From assembly GCF_011064615.1 (NCBI RefSeq), contig NZ_JAALJH010000040.1, forward strand, positions 1 to 64,000: a stretch of 64,000 nucleotides of DNA, in the 5' to 3' direction. Below the pieces are notes generated by a model, which ran no database searches, was not told the origin of the DNA, and saw nothing but the letters and a program-made list of their open reading frames with translations. A program made the translations under genes and the position numbers. The DNA comes from Aquisphaera insulae. Its GTDB lineage: Bacteria > Planctomycetota > Planctomycetia > Isosphaerales > Isosphaeraceae. Below are positions 51,477 through 60,682 of this stretch, piece after piece (positions within the stretch are counted from its first letter, which is position 1; every line of letters starts with the position of its first letter).

Positions 51477-52649
51477 TCAGGACCGGAAGAGTGCCGTCGG
51501 CGCGTGCGTCCGGCCGGGCAGCACCGACGATGGATCGAGGTTCAGCCAGCCGGCCAGGAGCGAGGCGTACAGGTCGCGGAAATCCACCGTGAACGCGACG
51601 TCGCCCTCGGTCGTGTTCTTGAGGTCGGGCACGCCGCCGGCCAGGCCGGGGGTGACGGACGAGCCGAGGACGAGCACCGGGGCCGCGGCGCCGTGGTCGG
51701 TGCCGTGCGACCCGTTCTCCTCGACCCGGCGGCCGAACTCGGAGAAGACGACGAGGGCGACGCGATCCTCGAGCGACCTCTCCGCGAGCCCGGCCTGGAA
51801 GCGGGCCAGGGCGGCGGAGAGCTGCCGCAGCAATTCCTGGTGGGCGTACTGCTGGCCGGCGTGGGTGTCGAAGCCGTCGAGCGACGCGTAATAGACACGC
51901 GAGCCGACGCCCGCGGCGATCAGGCCGGCGATCGTCGCCAGGCGGGCCTCGAGGCCCCCCGGCTCCGAAACGGCAACGTCCCGATGGGCGGACGCGGCCT
52001 TCGCGCTGATGAACCTCGCGGCGGCCATGGCCCGCGCGACGCGGCGGGTTGGGTCGTCCGTGTCGTCGCCTCGAATCGAGGCGTTGTCCCCCAGCCGCGC
52101 CCCCTGGCGGAGGCGCAGGCTGTCCAGGTCCGCGACCGCGAAGGGAGCGACGGAGCGACCCTGGACGGCCAGCGGTGCGGCCCCCTGGCCGACGAAGCAC
52201 GGGGGAACGCCTCCCGTGCGGGAGTCGGCCGCGCGGCCCAGCCAGCCGGCCGTCGGGGTCGGCTCGAGGCCGCCGGACTGCCAGATCTCCATCGATCGGA
52301 AGTGGGAGCGATTCGGCTTCGGGTAGCCGACGTTCATCACCGTGCGGAGCTTGCCCGCGTCCCAGAGCTTGTGCAGGTCCTTCATCGCTGGGTGCAGGCC
52401 CAGATGGTCGTCCAGCTTGAGGACCTTGTCGGGCTCGATCCGGAGCGTGGGCCGGGCCTTGTGGTAGAGGTCGTCGCGGTAGGGGATGACGGTATTCAGG
52501 CCGTCGTTGCCCCCGGTCAGCTCGACGACGACGAGCACGCGATCGTCCCGGCCCGGCCCCGCGGCCGCCGCGGCCCGTTGCCAGAGGCCGGGGAGGCCGG
52601 CGAGTGCCCCGACCGAGCTCGTCTTCGCGAGGAACTGGCGGCGATTCAT
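51477..52649 (-). CDS. DUF1501 family Tat-exported protein
   Basis: A 390-residue protein. AAAGGAGG lies 7 bases before the ATG at 52649. It begins MNRRQFLAKTSSVGALAGL, a twin-arginine signal, with a cut after a poly-Ala stretch near residue 30. The family core follows: VLVVVELTGGNDGLNTVIPYRDDLYHKARP, then NRSHFRSMEIWQSG, DGFDTHAGQQYAHQELL, VALVVFSEFGRRVEENGSHGTDHG and DLKNTTEGDVAFTVDFRDLYASLL. This sulfatase/phosphatase-like fold is extremely frequent in planctomycetes, almost always beside a DUF1800 or DUF1553 partner, as here. The role is unproven. Confidence 0.9.
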   Translation of the reverse strand: MNRRQFLAKTSSVGALAGLPGLWQRAAAAAGPGRDDRVLVVVELTGGNDGLNTVIPYRDDLYHKARPTLRIEPDKVLKLDDHLGLHPAMKDLHKLWDAGKLRTVMNVGYPKPNRSHFRSMEIWQSGGLEPTPTAGWLGRAADSRTGGVPPCFVGQGAAPLAVQGRSVAPFAVADLDSLRLRQGARLGDNASIRGDDTDDPTRRVARAMAAARFISAKAASAHRDVAVSEPGGLEARLATIAGLIAAGVGSRVYYASLDGFDTHAGQQYAHQELLRQLSAALARFQAGLAERSLEDRVALVVFSEFGRRVEENGSHGTDHGAAAPVLVLGSSVTPGLAGGVPDLKNTTEGDVAFTVDFRDLYASLLAGWLNLDPSSVLPGRTHAPTALFRS

Positions 52650-52663
52650 GGCGAATCCTCCTT

Positions 52664-54043
52664 TCAGGCGAGATGGGCTTCCGGGAACGATGCGAGCAGG
52701 CGGAGGGCCTCGACGTGCGACTTCGGCGCGGCCGCGCGGATCTCCTCCGCCCGGCCCCCGCCGCCGGCCAGAAAGGAGTCGGCGACGGCGGCGGCCCAGG
52801 CGGAGGGCGAAGCGTCGGATCCGGGATCGCGGAGCCGCGGCTCGACCCCCTGCCCCGCGGTGGCCTCGGCGACGAAGTTGGCCCGCGCGATGAGCCAGGG
52901 GGCACCCAGCCAGGAGAAGCCTCCGGGCCAGCCGGCGACGCTGGGCGGGTCGAAGAGGGTCTGGCCCATCCGGACGAGGTGGACGTCGATCGTCGCCGGG
53001 TCGGGCGCGGGCCGCCGCCAGCCGCTGGCGCGGACCAGGCCGATCGCGAAGTCGACGGGCGACTTCACCCGCCGGCCGCGAACGGCCTCGGAATGGAAGA
53101 TCCGCGAGCTCAGGATGATCTCGATCCCCTTGCGGACGTCCACGTCGTCGGCGGTCCGGATCCGGTCCCCGAGCGCGGCGACGAGCGCGGCGGGCGGCGG
53201 CTCGATGTCGTCGAGGAACGTGACGTAGAGCCGCCCGGCGATCCGGTTGGCCGCGGCCGGGTGGGCGGAAGCGATCCGGACGAGGTCCGCCGGGCCCCAG
53301 CGGCCGGTCCGCCCAAGCAGGTCCTTCTCGCCGTCGTCGTGGCGCCTCGGATCGAACACGACGCGCGTCTGCATGTCGTCGTCGTTCCTGCGCCGATACC
53401 CCGTGAGCGCCCGGGCGGCGGCCTTCACGTCGGCCTCGCGGTAGGAGCCCTCGCCGAGGGCGAAGAGCTCGAGGAACTCGCGGCCGAGGTTCTCGTTGGG
53501 CTTCTCCCGGTCGCTGTCCGCGCCGTCGAGCCAGGTCTGGAGCGCGACCGAGTCGATCATCGCGCGGTGGAGCTTCGAGATCGGGGCATCCCAGAGGGCC
53601 CGCATCGCCTCGTTCTGATCGAGCATGGCGAGCGGGCTCTCCACCTTGCGGGCGCCCGTCGCATAATGCCCGTGCCAGGCCAGCGTCATCCGCTCCCGGA
53701 GCGGGTGCGGGCTGTTCAGCAGCCGGAAGATCCAGGCCAGGCGGACGCGACTCATCGACGGGTCGCGGCGAGTGGAGTCGACCATCGCCGCGGCGATCTC
53801 GTCGAGCTCGCTGCGGGACCGGCCGGCGGCGTCCTCCGGATCGCCCGCGAGGATGGCCGCGATCGCCGCCTCGTGGCCGAGCCGCACGTCCCTCTCGAGC
53901 CGTGCGGGGCTCGCCCCGAAGCCCGCCCGCCGGTGCAGGTGGGCCGCGCGGGCGAGGTGGAATGCCCCGTCCCGCGGCGGAGAATACGGCTCCCAGGCCG
54001 CGGCCGGGTCGTGCTGCCATGCCCCTGTGATCTCAGTTGCCAT
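52664..54043 (-). CDS. DUF1800 family protein
   Basis: A 459-residue partner of the DUF1501 protein, whose start is 14 bases downstream. Family features: HLARAAHLHRRAGFGASPARLE near the N-terminus, WIFRLLNSPHPLRERMTLAWHGHYATG, EKPNENLGREFLELFALGEG, ARALTGYRR and FLDDIEPPPAALVAALGDRI. Near the C-terminus are MGQTLFDPPSVAGWPGGFSWL and a motif for the last helix. The typical length is 450-600. The ATG overlaps the end of the M56 gene by 11 bases, so a single transcript with blaI-M56 is possible. DUF1800/1501 pairs are thought to act in the cell envelope; the function is unknown. Confidence 0.9.
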   Translation of the reverse strand: MATEITGAWQHDPAAAWEPYSPPRDGAFHLARAAHLHRRAGFGASPARLERDVRLGHEAAIAAILAGDPEDAAGRSRSELDEIAAAMVDSTRRDPSMSRVRLAWIFRLLNSPHPLRERMTLAWHGHYATGARKVESPLAMLDQNEAMRALWDAPISKLHRAMIDSVALQTWLDGADSDREKPNENLGREFLELFALGEGSYREADVKAAARALTGYRRRNDDDMQTRVVFDPRRHDDGEKDLLGRTGRWGPADLVRIASAHPAAANRIAGRLYVTFLDDIEPPPAALVAALGDRIRTADDVDVRKGIEIILSSRIFHSEAVRGRRVKSPVDFAIGLVRASGWRRPAPDPATIDVHLVRMGQTLFDPPSVAGWPGGFSWLGAPWLIARANFVAEATAGQGVEPRLRDPGSDASPSAWAAAVADSFLAGGGGRAEEIRAAAPKSHVEALRLLASFPEAHLA

Positions 54044-57000
54044 CCTGGCCCTCCTTCTTGCTCGATGAGATGTCGCCGAGGTCGCGATCCTCGCCCGGCT
54101 TGAGAGGCTCCACGGCCTTGAACGAGTGGCCGGCGCCCGGCGTGTACCAGCCCACGAAGAATCGGACGCCGGGAATCAGGCCGGTGTAGCGGAAGTCGGC
54201 CGGGTAGACCTGCTTCAGGGGCTCCGTCGTGAACTGCTGGTAGACCTCGGCGGATCCATCGTGATCGAGCTCCTTGACCTGCGCCCCGCTGTCCGCGAGC
54301 TGGATCCAGGGCAGGATCTGCGACCCTTCGAGGAGCTTGCCGTCGGCGTCCAGGATGCGGCCGTGCATCGAGGCGGTTGGCAGGAGCGTCACCTCGATCG
54401 GCCCCTGGCGCGCGGGGTCGGCCTTCAGTTCGGCGACGAGGCCGTGCTTCTGGTCCGTCGACAGGAAGAAGACGCGATAGGTCCGCCCCGGCTCGGCCCC
54501 GGTGAGGCGGAAGAGGCCATCGGAAAACGGCTGGGGGGAGACCCAGTTGTTGAAGAGACGCGCCGCTATTTCCGGGCACCAGGCCAGGACGTCGCCGGCG
54601 GTCGAGCCGTCGGGGAGTATGATCCTCGCCTCGAGCGGGGTGCCTCTCCTCAGCTTGATCGTCACCTCCGGCGGGCTCCCCTTCCCTTCCTCGGGGACGT
54701 CGATCCGGGCGAGGCCATGGAGACGGGGTGCGGATTCGTACCCGAAATCGAGCGGCTTGGCCTCGAACCGGATGTAGCCCTTGTCCGGGGCCTCCACGCC
54801 GATCACGCCCGGGCCGGCGGCGCCGGTGATCGCGAACCGGCCGTCGGCGTCGGTGAGCGCGGGGCTGCGGAAGTCGTCGGCGCGGGTGACCTTAGAGTTC
54901 TTCCGGGTCGGCTGGTACTGGACGCTCACGTTCGCGAGGGGCTTGCCGGTGTCCTCGTCGGCGACCTTGCCGCGGATCACGGGCCCGCGCCGCAGGGCCA
55001 GGTCGATCCGCAGTTCGGGCTCGCCGGCCGGCCACCGCATCACGCCCTTCTGCGCGGACATGTAGCCGGAGCTCGCCGAGGGGTAGGCGTGAACCCAGTA
55101 GCTCTCGCCCTCCTTGTCGGAGACACGGTAGCGGCCGTTCGCGTCGGTCTTCGTCCGAATGGCCATGCCGCCGTGCTTCCGCATCGGCGTGACGCCGACG
55201 GTAATGCCGGCGAGCGGCTTCTTCGTGGCCGCGTCGGTGATTGTTCCGACGACCGGCCGGGCGACGGTGAGCGTGTGGGAGAACTCGCGGGGGAGCGGCT
55301 TGACGCTGAAGGCCTCCTGCCAGGGTGTGGGACTGGTGCTCTCGCCGGTGGAGATCGTCAGCTCCTCGACCGCATAGTCCGGGTGATGCACGGAGATCGT
55401 TGCGAACATGCCGGCGGGGACATGGCCGTCGATGAAGAACTTGCCCGACTTGTCGGTGTGGAAGTCGCGGGGGAAGAACGCGGGGAGGCCATCATCGGGG
55501 ACCTCCAGCTTGTAGTCCATGAACCGGAGAACTTTCAAGTTTCGCCAGTCGCCGCTGGAGTAGTCCTTGAGTCGCACGGTAGCCTCCGCGGCGGGCTCAC
55601 CGCCGGGCGTGAAGAGCCGGCCGACGATCCCGACGGCAGGATCGAGGCGGATCTCCACGGGCTTGTCGTCGAGGGCGACCGAGGCGGAGCTCGGGGCAAG
55701 CCCCTGCTGGTGGGCGACGACCATCGACCGGGGCTCGTTGGTCCCCGGCTTCTTGACCCGAGCCCGGAGGGTGAAGCGGCCCTGGTCGTCGGCCGTCGCT
55801 CGGGCCAGGATCTTCATGCCCCGCTTCCCGTAGTCGGGGTGGTCGTGGGGTAGCGTGAGGTTGGATTGGAGGGGGCTATCGGGCCCAATCCAGAGGACCT
55901 CCGCGCCGGCGATCGGCTCGCCCTTCGCGCCGCGGACGACGCCCTCGACGGTGGTCTCCTTTCCGTCTGTTTGTGAATCGTCCGAGGCCTCCTTCGTCGG
56001 GGGCCGCTCGCCCGCGGCGAGGGCCTTCGCCCGCCGTTCCTGGGCGAGGGCCAGGGCGAGGACCAGGCCGAGGCAGGCCCCGGCGATGAGTACGCTCCAC
56101 AATCGACCGGTGCGCGGCATGGGAGATCCCTCCTTGAGAATGTGGCGGACGCGGGCGACCAGCCCGGATCGGCTGGAAACGGCCGCCGGCACGAGCGGGC
56201 GGCGTCGATTGGCGGCGAGGTTGAGCAGGGCCTCGGCGTAGTCGTCGGGGGAGACGCTGCGGGCATGGGCGAGCGCCCAGTCGTCGCAGGCGAGCTCGGC
56301 GAGGTCGGCCATCCGCGACCGGAGGAGCCAGGCGAGCGGCTGCCAGGGGAGGAGGCAGGTGAGCAGCTCGGCCACGAGAGCGGAGGCGTGGTCGGCCCGC
56401 TTCCAGTGTGCCAGCTCGTGGCAGAGGATCGCCGCGAGGCGATCGTCGGGCTGGGCCTGGGAGTGGTCGGGGACGATGAGCACGGGGCGGCGTCCCCAGC
56501 ACCAGACGACCGGGCAATGGACCTCGCGGGAGGCGCGGAGGTGCGGCGACCACGGCAATCCGAGGCTCGCGGCCGCCGCATCGGCCGCGGCCAGGACGGC
56601 CGAGTCGTCGAGGACGCGGGCACGGGCCTTGACCCGCGCGGCCGCGGCGAACGAGGCGAGCAGACGCAGCAGGCCGAGGGCCGCGAGGAAGAGCCAGCTC
56701 GCGACGAGGATCGTCGAGGTCGACGGGATGGGCGAGATCGCGGGTCGTTCGGGCGTCACGTCGCGGGCGTCGACCATGCTGGGCGTTGGCGTTGGCGTCG
56801 GCATCGGCTGCGCTGGCCCCATCGTCGGCGGCCCCGGCGATGCCGGCGCCGGCGCGGCCGCGAGCGTGGTCGTCGGCTCGGCCCCCGGCCCGAGCAGGCC
56901 CACGTCGAGCCGCTTCGCGACCAGGGCGGCGGGCGTCACGACGAGCCCGCCGATGGCCGTGGCCAGGAGCAGGCGATGGGCCCGCGACGGCCGCATCCGG

Positions 57001-57125
57001 ATCAGGCGAGCGGCGACCAGGCCGAGCGCCAGGACGACGGTGGATTGCCAGGCGACCTGAACCGCGATCGCCGGCCAGGGGGCGGATTGCCATTGCAGCC
57101 AGGGGAGTCCCGTCATGACGATCAC
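54033..57125 (-). CDS. M56 (BlaR1-like) membrane metallopeptidase fused to regulatory-like beta domains
   Basis: A 1030-residue protein. The GTG at 57125 overlaps the blaI stop (GTGA); an ATG at 57116 is an alternative. The N-terminal part has membrane helices at about 20-40, 52-72 and 138-160, with a Pro/Thr-rich loop between. The zinc site HELAH is at 236-240, followed by Asp/Glu ligands in ELACDDWALA. A fourth helix lies near 345-365. In place of a penicillin-binding domain, the C-terminal 640 residues are carboxypeptidase-regulatory-like (Ig-like) repeats (T-V-E-G-V-V-R-G, then I-x-G-R-L-F-T-P-G-G-E-P-A, and more). It probably senses an envelope signal and cuts BlaI. Confidence 0.88.
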   Translation of the reverse strand: MIVMTGLPWLQWQSAPWPAIAVQVAWQSTVVLALGLVAARLIRMRPSRAHRLLLATAIGGLVVTPAALVAKRLDVGLLGPGAEPTTTLAAAPAPASPGPPTMGPAQPMPTPTPTPSMVDARDVTPERPAISPIPSTSTILVASWLFLAALGLLRLLASFAAAARVKARARVLDDSAVLAAADAAAASLGLPWSPHLRASREVHCPVVWCWGRRPVLIVPDHSQAQPDDRLAAILCHELAHWKRADHASALVAELLTCLLPWQPLAWLLRSRMADLAELACDDWALAHARSVSPDDYAEALLNLAANRRRPLVPAAVSSRSGLVARVRHILKEGSPMPRTGRLWSVLIAGACLGLVLALALAQERRAKALAAGERPPTKEASDDSQTDGKETTVEGVVRGAKGEPIAGAEVLWIGPDSPLQSNLTLPHDHPDYGKRGMKILARATADDQGRFTLRARVKKPGTNEPRSMVVAHQQGLAPSSASVALDDKPVEIRLDPAVGIVGRLFTPGGEPAAEATVRLKDYSSGDWRNLKVLRFMDYKLEVPDDGLPAFFPRDFHTDKSGKFFIDGHVPAGMFATISVHHPDYAVEELTISTGESTSPTPWQEAFSVKPLPREFSHTLTVARPVVGTITDAATKKPLAGITVGVTPMRKHGGMAIRTKTDANGRYRVSDKEGESYWVHAYPSASSGYMSAQKGVMRWPAGEPELRIDLALRRGPVIRGKVADEDTGKPLANVSVQYQPTRKNSKVTRADDFRSPALTDADGRFAITGAAGPGVIGVEAPDKGYIRFEAKPLDFGYESAPRLHGLARIDVPEEGKGSPPEVTIKLRRGTPLEARIILPDGSTAGDVLAWCPEIAARLFNNWVSPQPFSDGLFRLTGAEPGRTYRVFFLSTDQKHGLVAELKADPARQGPIEVTLLPTASMHGRILDADGKLLEGSQILPWIQLADSGAQVKELDHDGSAEVYQQFTTEPLKQVYPADFRYTGLIPGVRFFVGWYTPGAGHSFKAVEPLKPGEDRDLGDISSSKKEGQDGN

Positions 57126-57520
57126 CTCTTCTTGTCGGCCCGCTTGCGTTCGAGCATCTTGCGGATGGCGGCGAGGTCGCCGTCGGACAGGTCCTCGTCG
57201 GCGATCAGGTGCTGGAAGAGCCGGAGCGGATCGCCCCCGAAGACCCGGCGCAGCAGTGCCCGGGCCGTGGAGGAGTCCGCCTCGTCGCGCGACTTCGTGG
57301 GAGCGTACACGTACACCCGCCCCTCGGCCCGATGGCCCAGCCAGCCGGCCTTCTCGAGCTTCTGCATCACGGAGAGCACCGTCGTGTAGGCGAGCTCCCC
57401 CCGTCGGGCCTCCGCGATCCGGTCCCGGACCTGCTGGACCGTCGCCTCGCCCATCTCCCAGACCGACTCCAGCACCGCCCGCTGGAGGTCCCCCAGGTTG
57501 TCGAGCGTCTCCTCGTCCAT
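57122..57520 (-). CDS. BlaI/MecI-family repressor
   Basis: A 132-residue winged-helix repressor. AGAGG lies 6 bases before the ATG at 57520; the longer open frame adds 56 arginine/proline-rich residues and is rejected. It has DLQRAVLESVWEMGEATVQQVRDRIAE, then LAYTTVLSVMQKLEKAGWLGHRAEGRVYVYAP, the standard BlaI DNA-binding domain. The dimerisation helices follow, where the paired M56 peptidase would cut. It probably binds the palindrome at 57535-57551 and so controls its own operon. Followed by the M56 gene with a 4-base overlap. Confidence 0.92.
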   Translation of the reverse strand: MDEETLDNLGDLQRAVLESVWEMGEATVQQVRDRIAEARRGELAYTTVLSVMQKLEKAGWLGHRAEGRVYVYAPTKSRDEADSSTARALLRRVFGGDPLRLFQHLIADEDLSDGDLAAIRKMLERKRADKKR

Positions 57521-57534
57521 GGCGACCTCTTTAA

Positions 57535-57551
57535 TACTATGAAGAGTAGTA
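57535..57551. promoter_or_regulatory. BlaI-type operator
   Basis: TACTA and TAGTA arms are separated by 7 bases, the BlaI/MecI operator shape (TACTA-N-TAGTA type). It lies 15 bases upstream of the blaI ATG and just downstream of the -10 box of the promoter at 57561-57589, so binding would block transcription. Confidence 0.7.
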
Positions 57552-57560
57552 CTTCGGTGG

Positions 57561-57589
57561 ATAGTAGATCCCGGCCTCGGGGAGGTCAA
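57561..57589 (-). promoter_or_regulatory. Sigma-70-type promoter of blaI-M56
   Basis: On the minus strand TTGACC and TACTAT are separated by exactly 17 bases. The start of transcription would fall near 57554, right at the operator. The strength of both boxes and the match to the operator make this the best supported promoter in the window after the tetR one. Confidence 0.7.
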
Positions 57590-57847
57590 GCGAAATCTCG
57601 CGGAAATTGCTGGCCGCACTTTTGTCGGAGGGGGGGACGCGGGCCTGGGTTGAGTCCTCGCCGGTTGTGCCCGGGCTCCGCCCGACATGATATGAAAAAG
57701 AGAATAAAGAACAATGTGTGTCGATAGATAAGTCGGCGTGGATGGCGTGATTCATCCCCCGACCCGAGGGCGATCTCCGTTGAATCCGGATGGTGGCCCG
57801 TCGATGATGGGGCGCGGGGGACATCGCCGACGGGAGGCTTGCTCATC

Positions 57848-58594
57848 ATGACTCGGCGGCTCGAGATGCTTAAGGCGTGGTCGCGTTCGCCGGGCGGAGG
57901 CCGGATCCTGGCGTTCGGCGAGGCGGCCGTGCTGGGGCTGGCGATCGGGATCGCGGACACGCGTATCGCGGATGGTCCGAGCTGGCAGCTCCCGGCGTAT
58001 CTGGTCGCCGGGTTCGTGCTCGGAGCTCGGCATGCGGGGCGGGCCATGCTCTGCTGGCTGCCGCTGGGCGTGGGGATGTACCTCGCCCATGTCGGTGCCA
58101 TCGGTCTGGGCGTCAAGCCGCCGTACGTCGAGGAGAATGACCGGTTTGCCGAGATCTGCCTCCTCGAGCTGGTCCCGGCCGGTCTGGGCCTGATGGCAGG
58201 GGGTCTTGCCCGCAGGTTCCTGGCAGCCCGCGGGCCGTTCCGCCGGCCCGGCGTCCCACCGGTGCGATTCCTCCCCAGGACCACTCGCGATGTCCTCGTC
58301 GTGGTGGCCTGCCTGGCAGTGGGCCTTGCCCTCGTCCGTCGCGCCGCCTTTCCGCCCACGGTCTACGCGAAGGGGTTCACCGAGGCTCGCTTCGCCTTGA
58401 TCCACGAGAGGATGACCGCCGACAAGGTCCTTGCGATCCTCGGCCCCCCGCTCACGAAACTCCGGGCGGGTGATGGTCCCGAGGCCTGGCTCTATAGCGA
58501 TCAGTATCATGACACCGCCAACTTCGATCGCCGCTGGGTCTTCATGAAGGACGGCGTCGTCGAGTCGATCGTCAACGACTACTGGGAAGACTGA
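57848..58594 (+). CDS. Membrane protein with C-terminal BamE/SmpA-like region, copy 1
   Basis: A 248-residue protein. The ATG at 57848 is chosen; GGGAGG lies 10 bases upstream and the paralogue starts at the same place. Four or five membrane helices (near 22-40, 45-65, 70-92, 105-125 and 150-170) are followed by a soluble end: GFTEARFALIHERMTADKVLAILGPPLTKL, then EAWLYSDQY, DRRWVFMKDGVVESIVNDYWED. This 'M-x-x-x-x-V-x-x-I-L-G-x-P' pattern resembles SmpA/OmlA-like folds. Its paralogue follows directly at 58789, and the similarity extends into the upstream region. Function not known. Confidence 0.75.
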   Translation: MTRRLEMLKAWSRSPGGGRILAFGEAAVLGLAIGIADTRIADGPSWQLPAYLVAGFVLGARHAGRAMLCWLPLGVGMYLAHVGAIGLGVKPPYVEENDRFAEICLLELVPAGLGLMAGGLARRFLAARGPFRRPGVPPVRFLPRTTRDVLVVVACLAVGLALVRRAAFPPTVYAKGFTEARFALIHERMTADKVLAILGPPLTKLRAGDGPEAWLYSDQYHDTANFDRRWVFMKDGVVESIVNDYWED

Positions 58595-58788
58595 TCGCGC
58601 CCCCATTCCCTCGCTCGCCCGAGCACCACCGCGGCCCGCGCAAGGCCGAAAGCACGGATGCTGATGGGAACCTCCGCGTGGATGGCGTGGCGTGTTTCCG
58701 ATCCGAGGGCGACCTCGGTAGAGTCCGGATCATGGCCCGTCCACGATCGGGCGCGTGGGACATCGCCAGCGGGAGGCGCTTGCTCATC

Positions 58789-59568
58789 ATGGCTCGTTGG
58801 CTCGCGATGCTTCGGGCGTGGTCGCGTTCGCCGGGTGGTGGCCGGCTCCTGGCGTTCGGCGAGGCGCTCGCGGCTGGTCTGGCGATCGGGATCGCGGTGA
58901 CGTTCAGTTCGCTCAATCATCCGAACTGGCGACACTCCGCCTATCTGCTCGCCGGATTCTTGCTCGGGCTCCGTCATGCGGGCCGGGCGGTCTTCTGCTG
59001 GCTGCCACTGGGCGTGAGTCTCTATGTCGCCCACGTCGTCGCCATCATCCTCGGGGTGGGGCCTCCGCATGTCGAGGCGAACACCCGGATGGCCGAGGTC
59101 CGCCTCTTCGCCCTCATCCCCGCGGGCGTGGGACTGATGGCCGGTGCCCTGCTCCGCACGATCCTGGAGGCGTGCGACTCGCGCGACCGTGAGCACGGCC
59201 CGTCGGTTCGATTCCTCCCTCGCACCTCCCGCGACCTCCTCGTCCTCGTGGCCTGCCTCGGGATCGGATTCGGCCTCCTCCACCGCGCGGCCCATCCTCC
59301 CACCCTCTACGCGAGGGGTTTCACGGAAGCAGACTTCAGGAGGATCCGCAACGGCATGACCGCGGAGCAGGTTCTCGCGATCCTGGGCCCCCCGCTCAGG
59401 AAACTGCCGTGGGGCAACGGCTCCGAAGCCTGGCTCTATAGCAACAAGTATCACCGCCTGGCCAATTTCCACCGCCGCTGGCTGTTCCTGAGGGACGGCG
59501 TCGTCGAGTCGATCGTCCACGACGACTGGGCCGTCGAGTCGATCCTCGACGACGACTGGGAGGAGTGA
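58789..59568 (+). CDS. Membrane protein with C-terminal BamE/SmpA-like region, copy 2
   Basis: A 259-residue tandem paralogue of the previous gene. The ATG at 58789 has GGGAGG 12 bases upstream, as in copy 1. The same helices and the same C-terminal region occur: GFTEADFRRIRNGMTAEQVLAILGPPLRKL, EAWLYSNKY, HRRWLFLRDGVVESI. It ends with an extra repeat: VVESIVHDDW is followed directly by AVESILDDDWEE, a 10-residue internal duplication (30 bases) absent from copy 1. The upstream 100 bases are also similar to those of copy 1, so the duplicated unit included its regulatory region. Confidence 0.75.
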   Translation: MARWLAMLRAWSRSPGGGRLLAFGEALAAGLAIGIAVTFSSLNHPNWRHSAYLLAGFLLGLRHAGRAVFCWLPLGVSLYVAHVVAIILGVGPPHVEANTRMAEVRLFALIPAGVGLMAGALLRTILEACDSRDREHGPSVRFLPRTSRDLLVLVACLGIGFGLLHRAAHPPTLYARGFTEADFRRIRNGMTAEQVLAILGPPLRKLPWGNGSEAWLYSNKYHRLANFHRRWLFLRDGVVESIVHDDWAVESILDDDWEE

Positions 59569-59675
59569 GATCCCGCCCGCTCTACGGGGATGGTCCTTCC
59601 ACGGATCTCCATCGCCGCCCGTTTCCCGGATTTCTCCGAAGAAATCCTTGAAATCGACGACGCCCCGGAAGTACA

Positions 59676-59708
59676 TTGAGACCTTGTCGCAATTGAGATT
59701 GAATCTCA
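59676..59708 (+). promoter_or_regulatory. Promoter with Fur-like palindrome before the DUF1559/PepSY operon
   Basis: TGAGATT-G-AATCTCA at 59694-59708 is a perfect 7-1-7 palindrome, the shape of a Fur box, matching 5 of 7 positions in each arm of TGATAAT-N-ATTATCA. It overlaps a possible promoter: TTGAGA at 59676-59681 and TTGAAT at 59699-59704, with 17 bases between. The operon downstream ends in a PepSY-type membrane protein, often iron related, which supports Fur-like control. Confidence 0.55.
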
Positions 59709-59763
59709 GTCTACGGAAATGACAATCGCCCACCGTTCTGCTATTCCCGCCATGGAGTCCCCG

Positions 59764-60678
59764 ATGGCCCGCCGCCCGAGTCCTCGCCACCCTCGAATCG
59801 CCTTCACCCTGATCGAGTTGCTGGTCGTGATCGCGATCATCGCGGTCCTGATCGCCCTGCTCTTGCCGGCGGTGCAGTCGGCCCGGGAGGCGGCGCGGCG
59901 GGTGCAGTGCGTGAACAACCTGAAGCAGCTCGGGCTGGCGATGCACAACTACCAGGATGTGAACGGGGCGCTGCCGATGTGCTTCGTGACCGGGGCCTCG
60001 GCGCCTTACGTGTCGATCCTGCCGTTCCTCGAGCAGGCCCCGCTGGCGAACGCGTACAACTTCAACCTGCTCTGGAGCGTCCCCCAGAACACGACGGTGG
60101 CCACCACGATCGTGGATGCGTACCAGTGCCCGGCGAACCCGAACGCGGGGACGCTGTCGCCCAACAGCGGCTTCGCCACGAGCGACTACACGGTGCTCCG
60201 CAATGCCATGGCCTGGCAGACCAGCCACGCGATGTTCGAGTGGGAGAAGTCGTGCAAGTTCAGCCAGGTGACGGACGGGCTCTCGAACACGATCATGCAA
60301 TACGAGTCGGCCGGGCGGCAGCACTGGTACGTCTACAAGACGATGGACCCGACCAACCCGCCCTGGAACTACTACGGCAGCCCCAACTGGGGGTGGGACA
60401 TCGAGGCATGGTCCGGGCTCCAGAACGGCGGCTGGTTCTTCGTGGTGGCGGTGACGCTCAAGCCGGGCAACGTGACGCCGGACGTCGCCTGGGGGGCTGG
60501 CTCGGCCATCCTCAACGTGAGCAACTGGTACGGCGGGGGGTACTCGTTCCACCCCGGCGGCGTGAACATGGGGATGGGGGACGGCTCGGTCCGGTTCGTC
60601 AAGGAGTCCACGTCGACCTCGGTCCTCAGCGCCCTCAGCTCGCGGGACGGCGGCGAGATCATCTCCGCGGAGTTCTGA
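59764..60678 (+). CDS. DUF1559 prepilin-like protein
   Basis: A 304-residue pseudopilin-like protein. The ATG at 59764 (MARRPSPRHPRI) has GGAG 6 bases upstream; an ATG at 59719 is possible. The prepilin helix is FTLIELLVVIAIIAVLIALL, with the family block SAREAARRVQCVNNLKQLGLAMHNYQ. The C-terminal signature HPGGVNMGMGDGSVRFVKES is intact. Unlike the DUF1559 gene at 3646, this one leads an operon: the lipoprotein gene starts 4 bases after its stop and the PepSY gene overlaps that. A role in iron or metal handling at the envelope is inferred from context. Confidence 0.9.
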   Translation: MARRPSPRHPRIAFTLIELLVVIAIIAVLIALLLPAVQSAREAARRVQCVNNLKQLGLAMHNYQDVNGALPMCFVTGASAPYVSILPFLEQAPLANAYNFNLLWSVPQNTTVATTIVDAYQCPANPNAGTLSPNSGFATSDYTVLRNAMAWQTSHAMFEWEKSCKFSQVTDGLSNTIMQYESAGRQHWYVYKTMDPTNPPWNYYGSPNWGWDIEAWSGLQNGGWFFVVAVTLKPGNVTPDVAWGAGSAILNVSNWYGGGYSFHPGGVNMGMGDGSVRFVKESTSTSVLSALSSRDGGEIISAEF

Positions 60679-60682
60679 GCCG

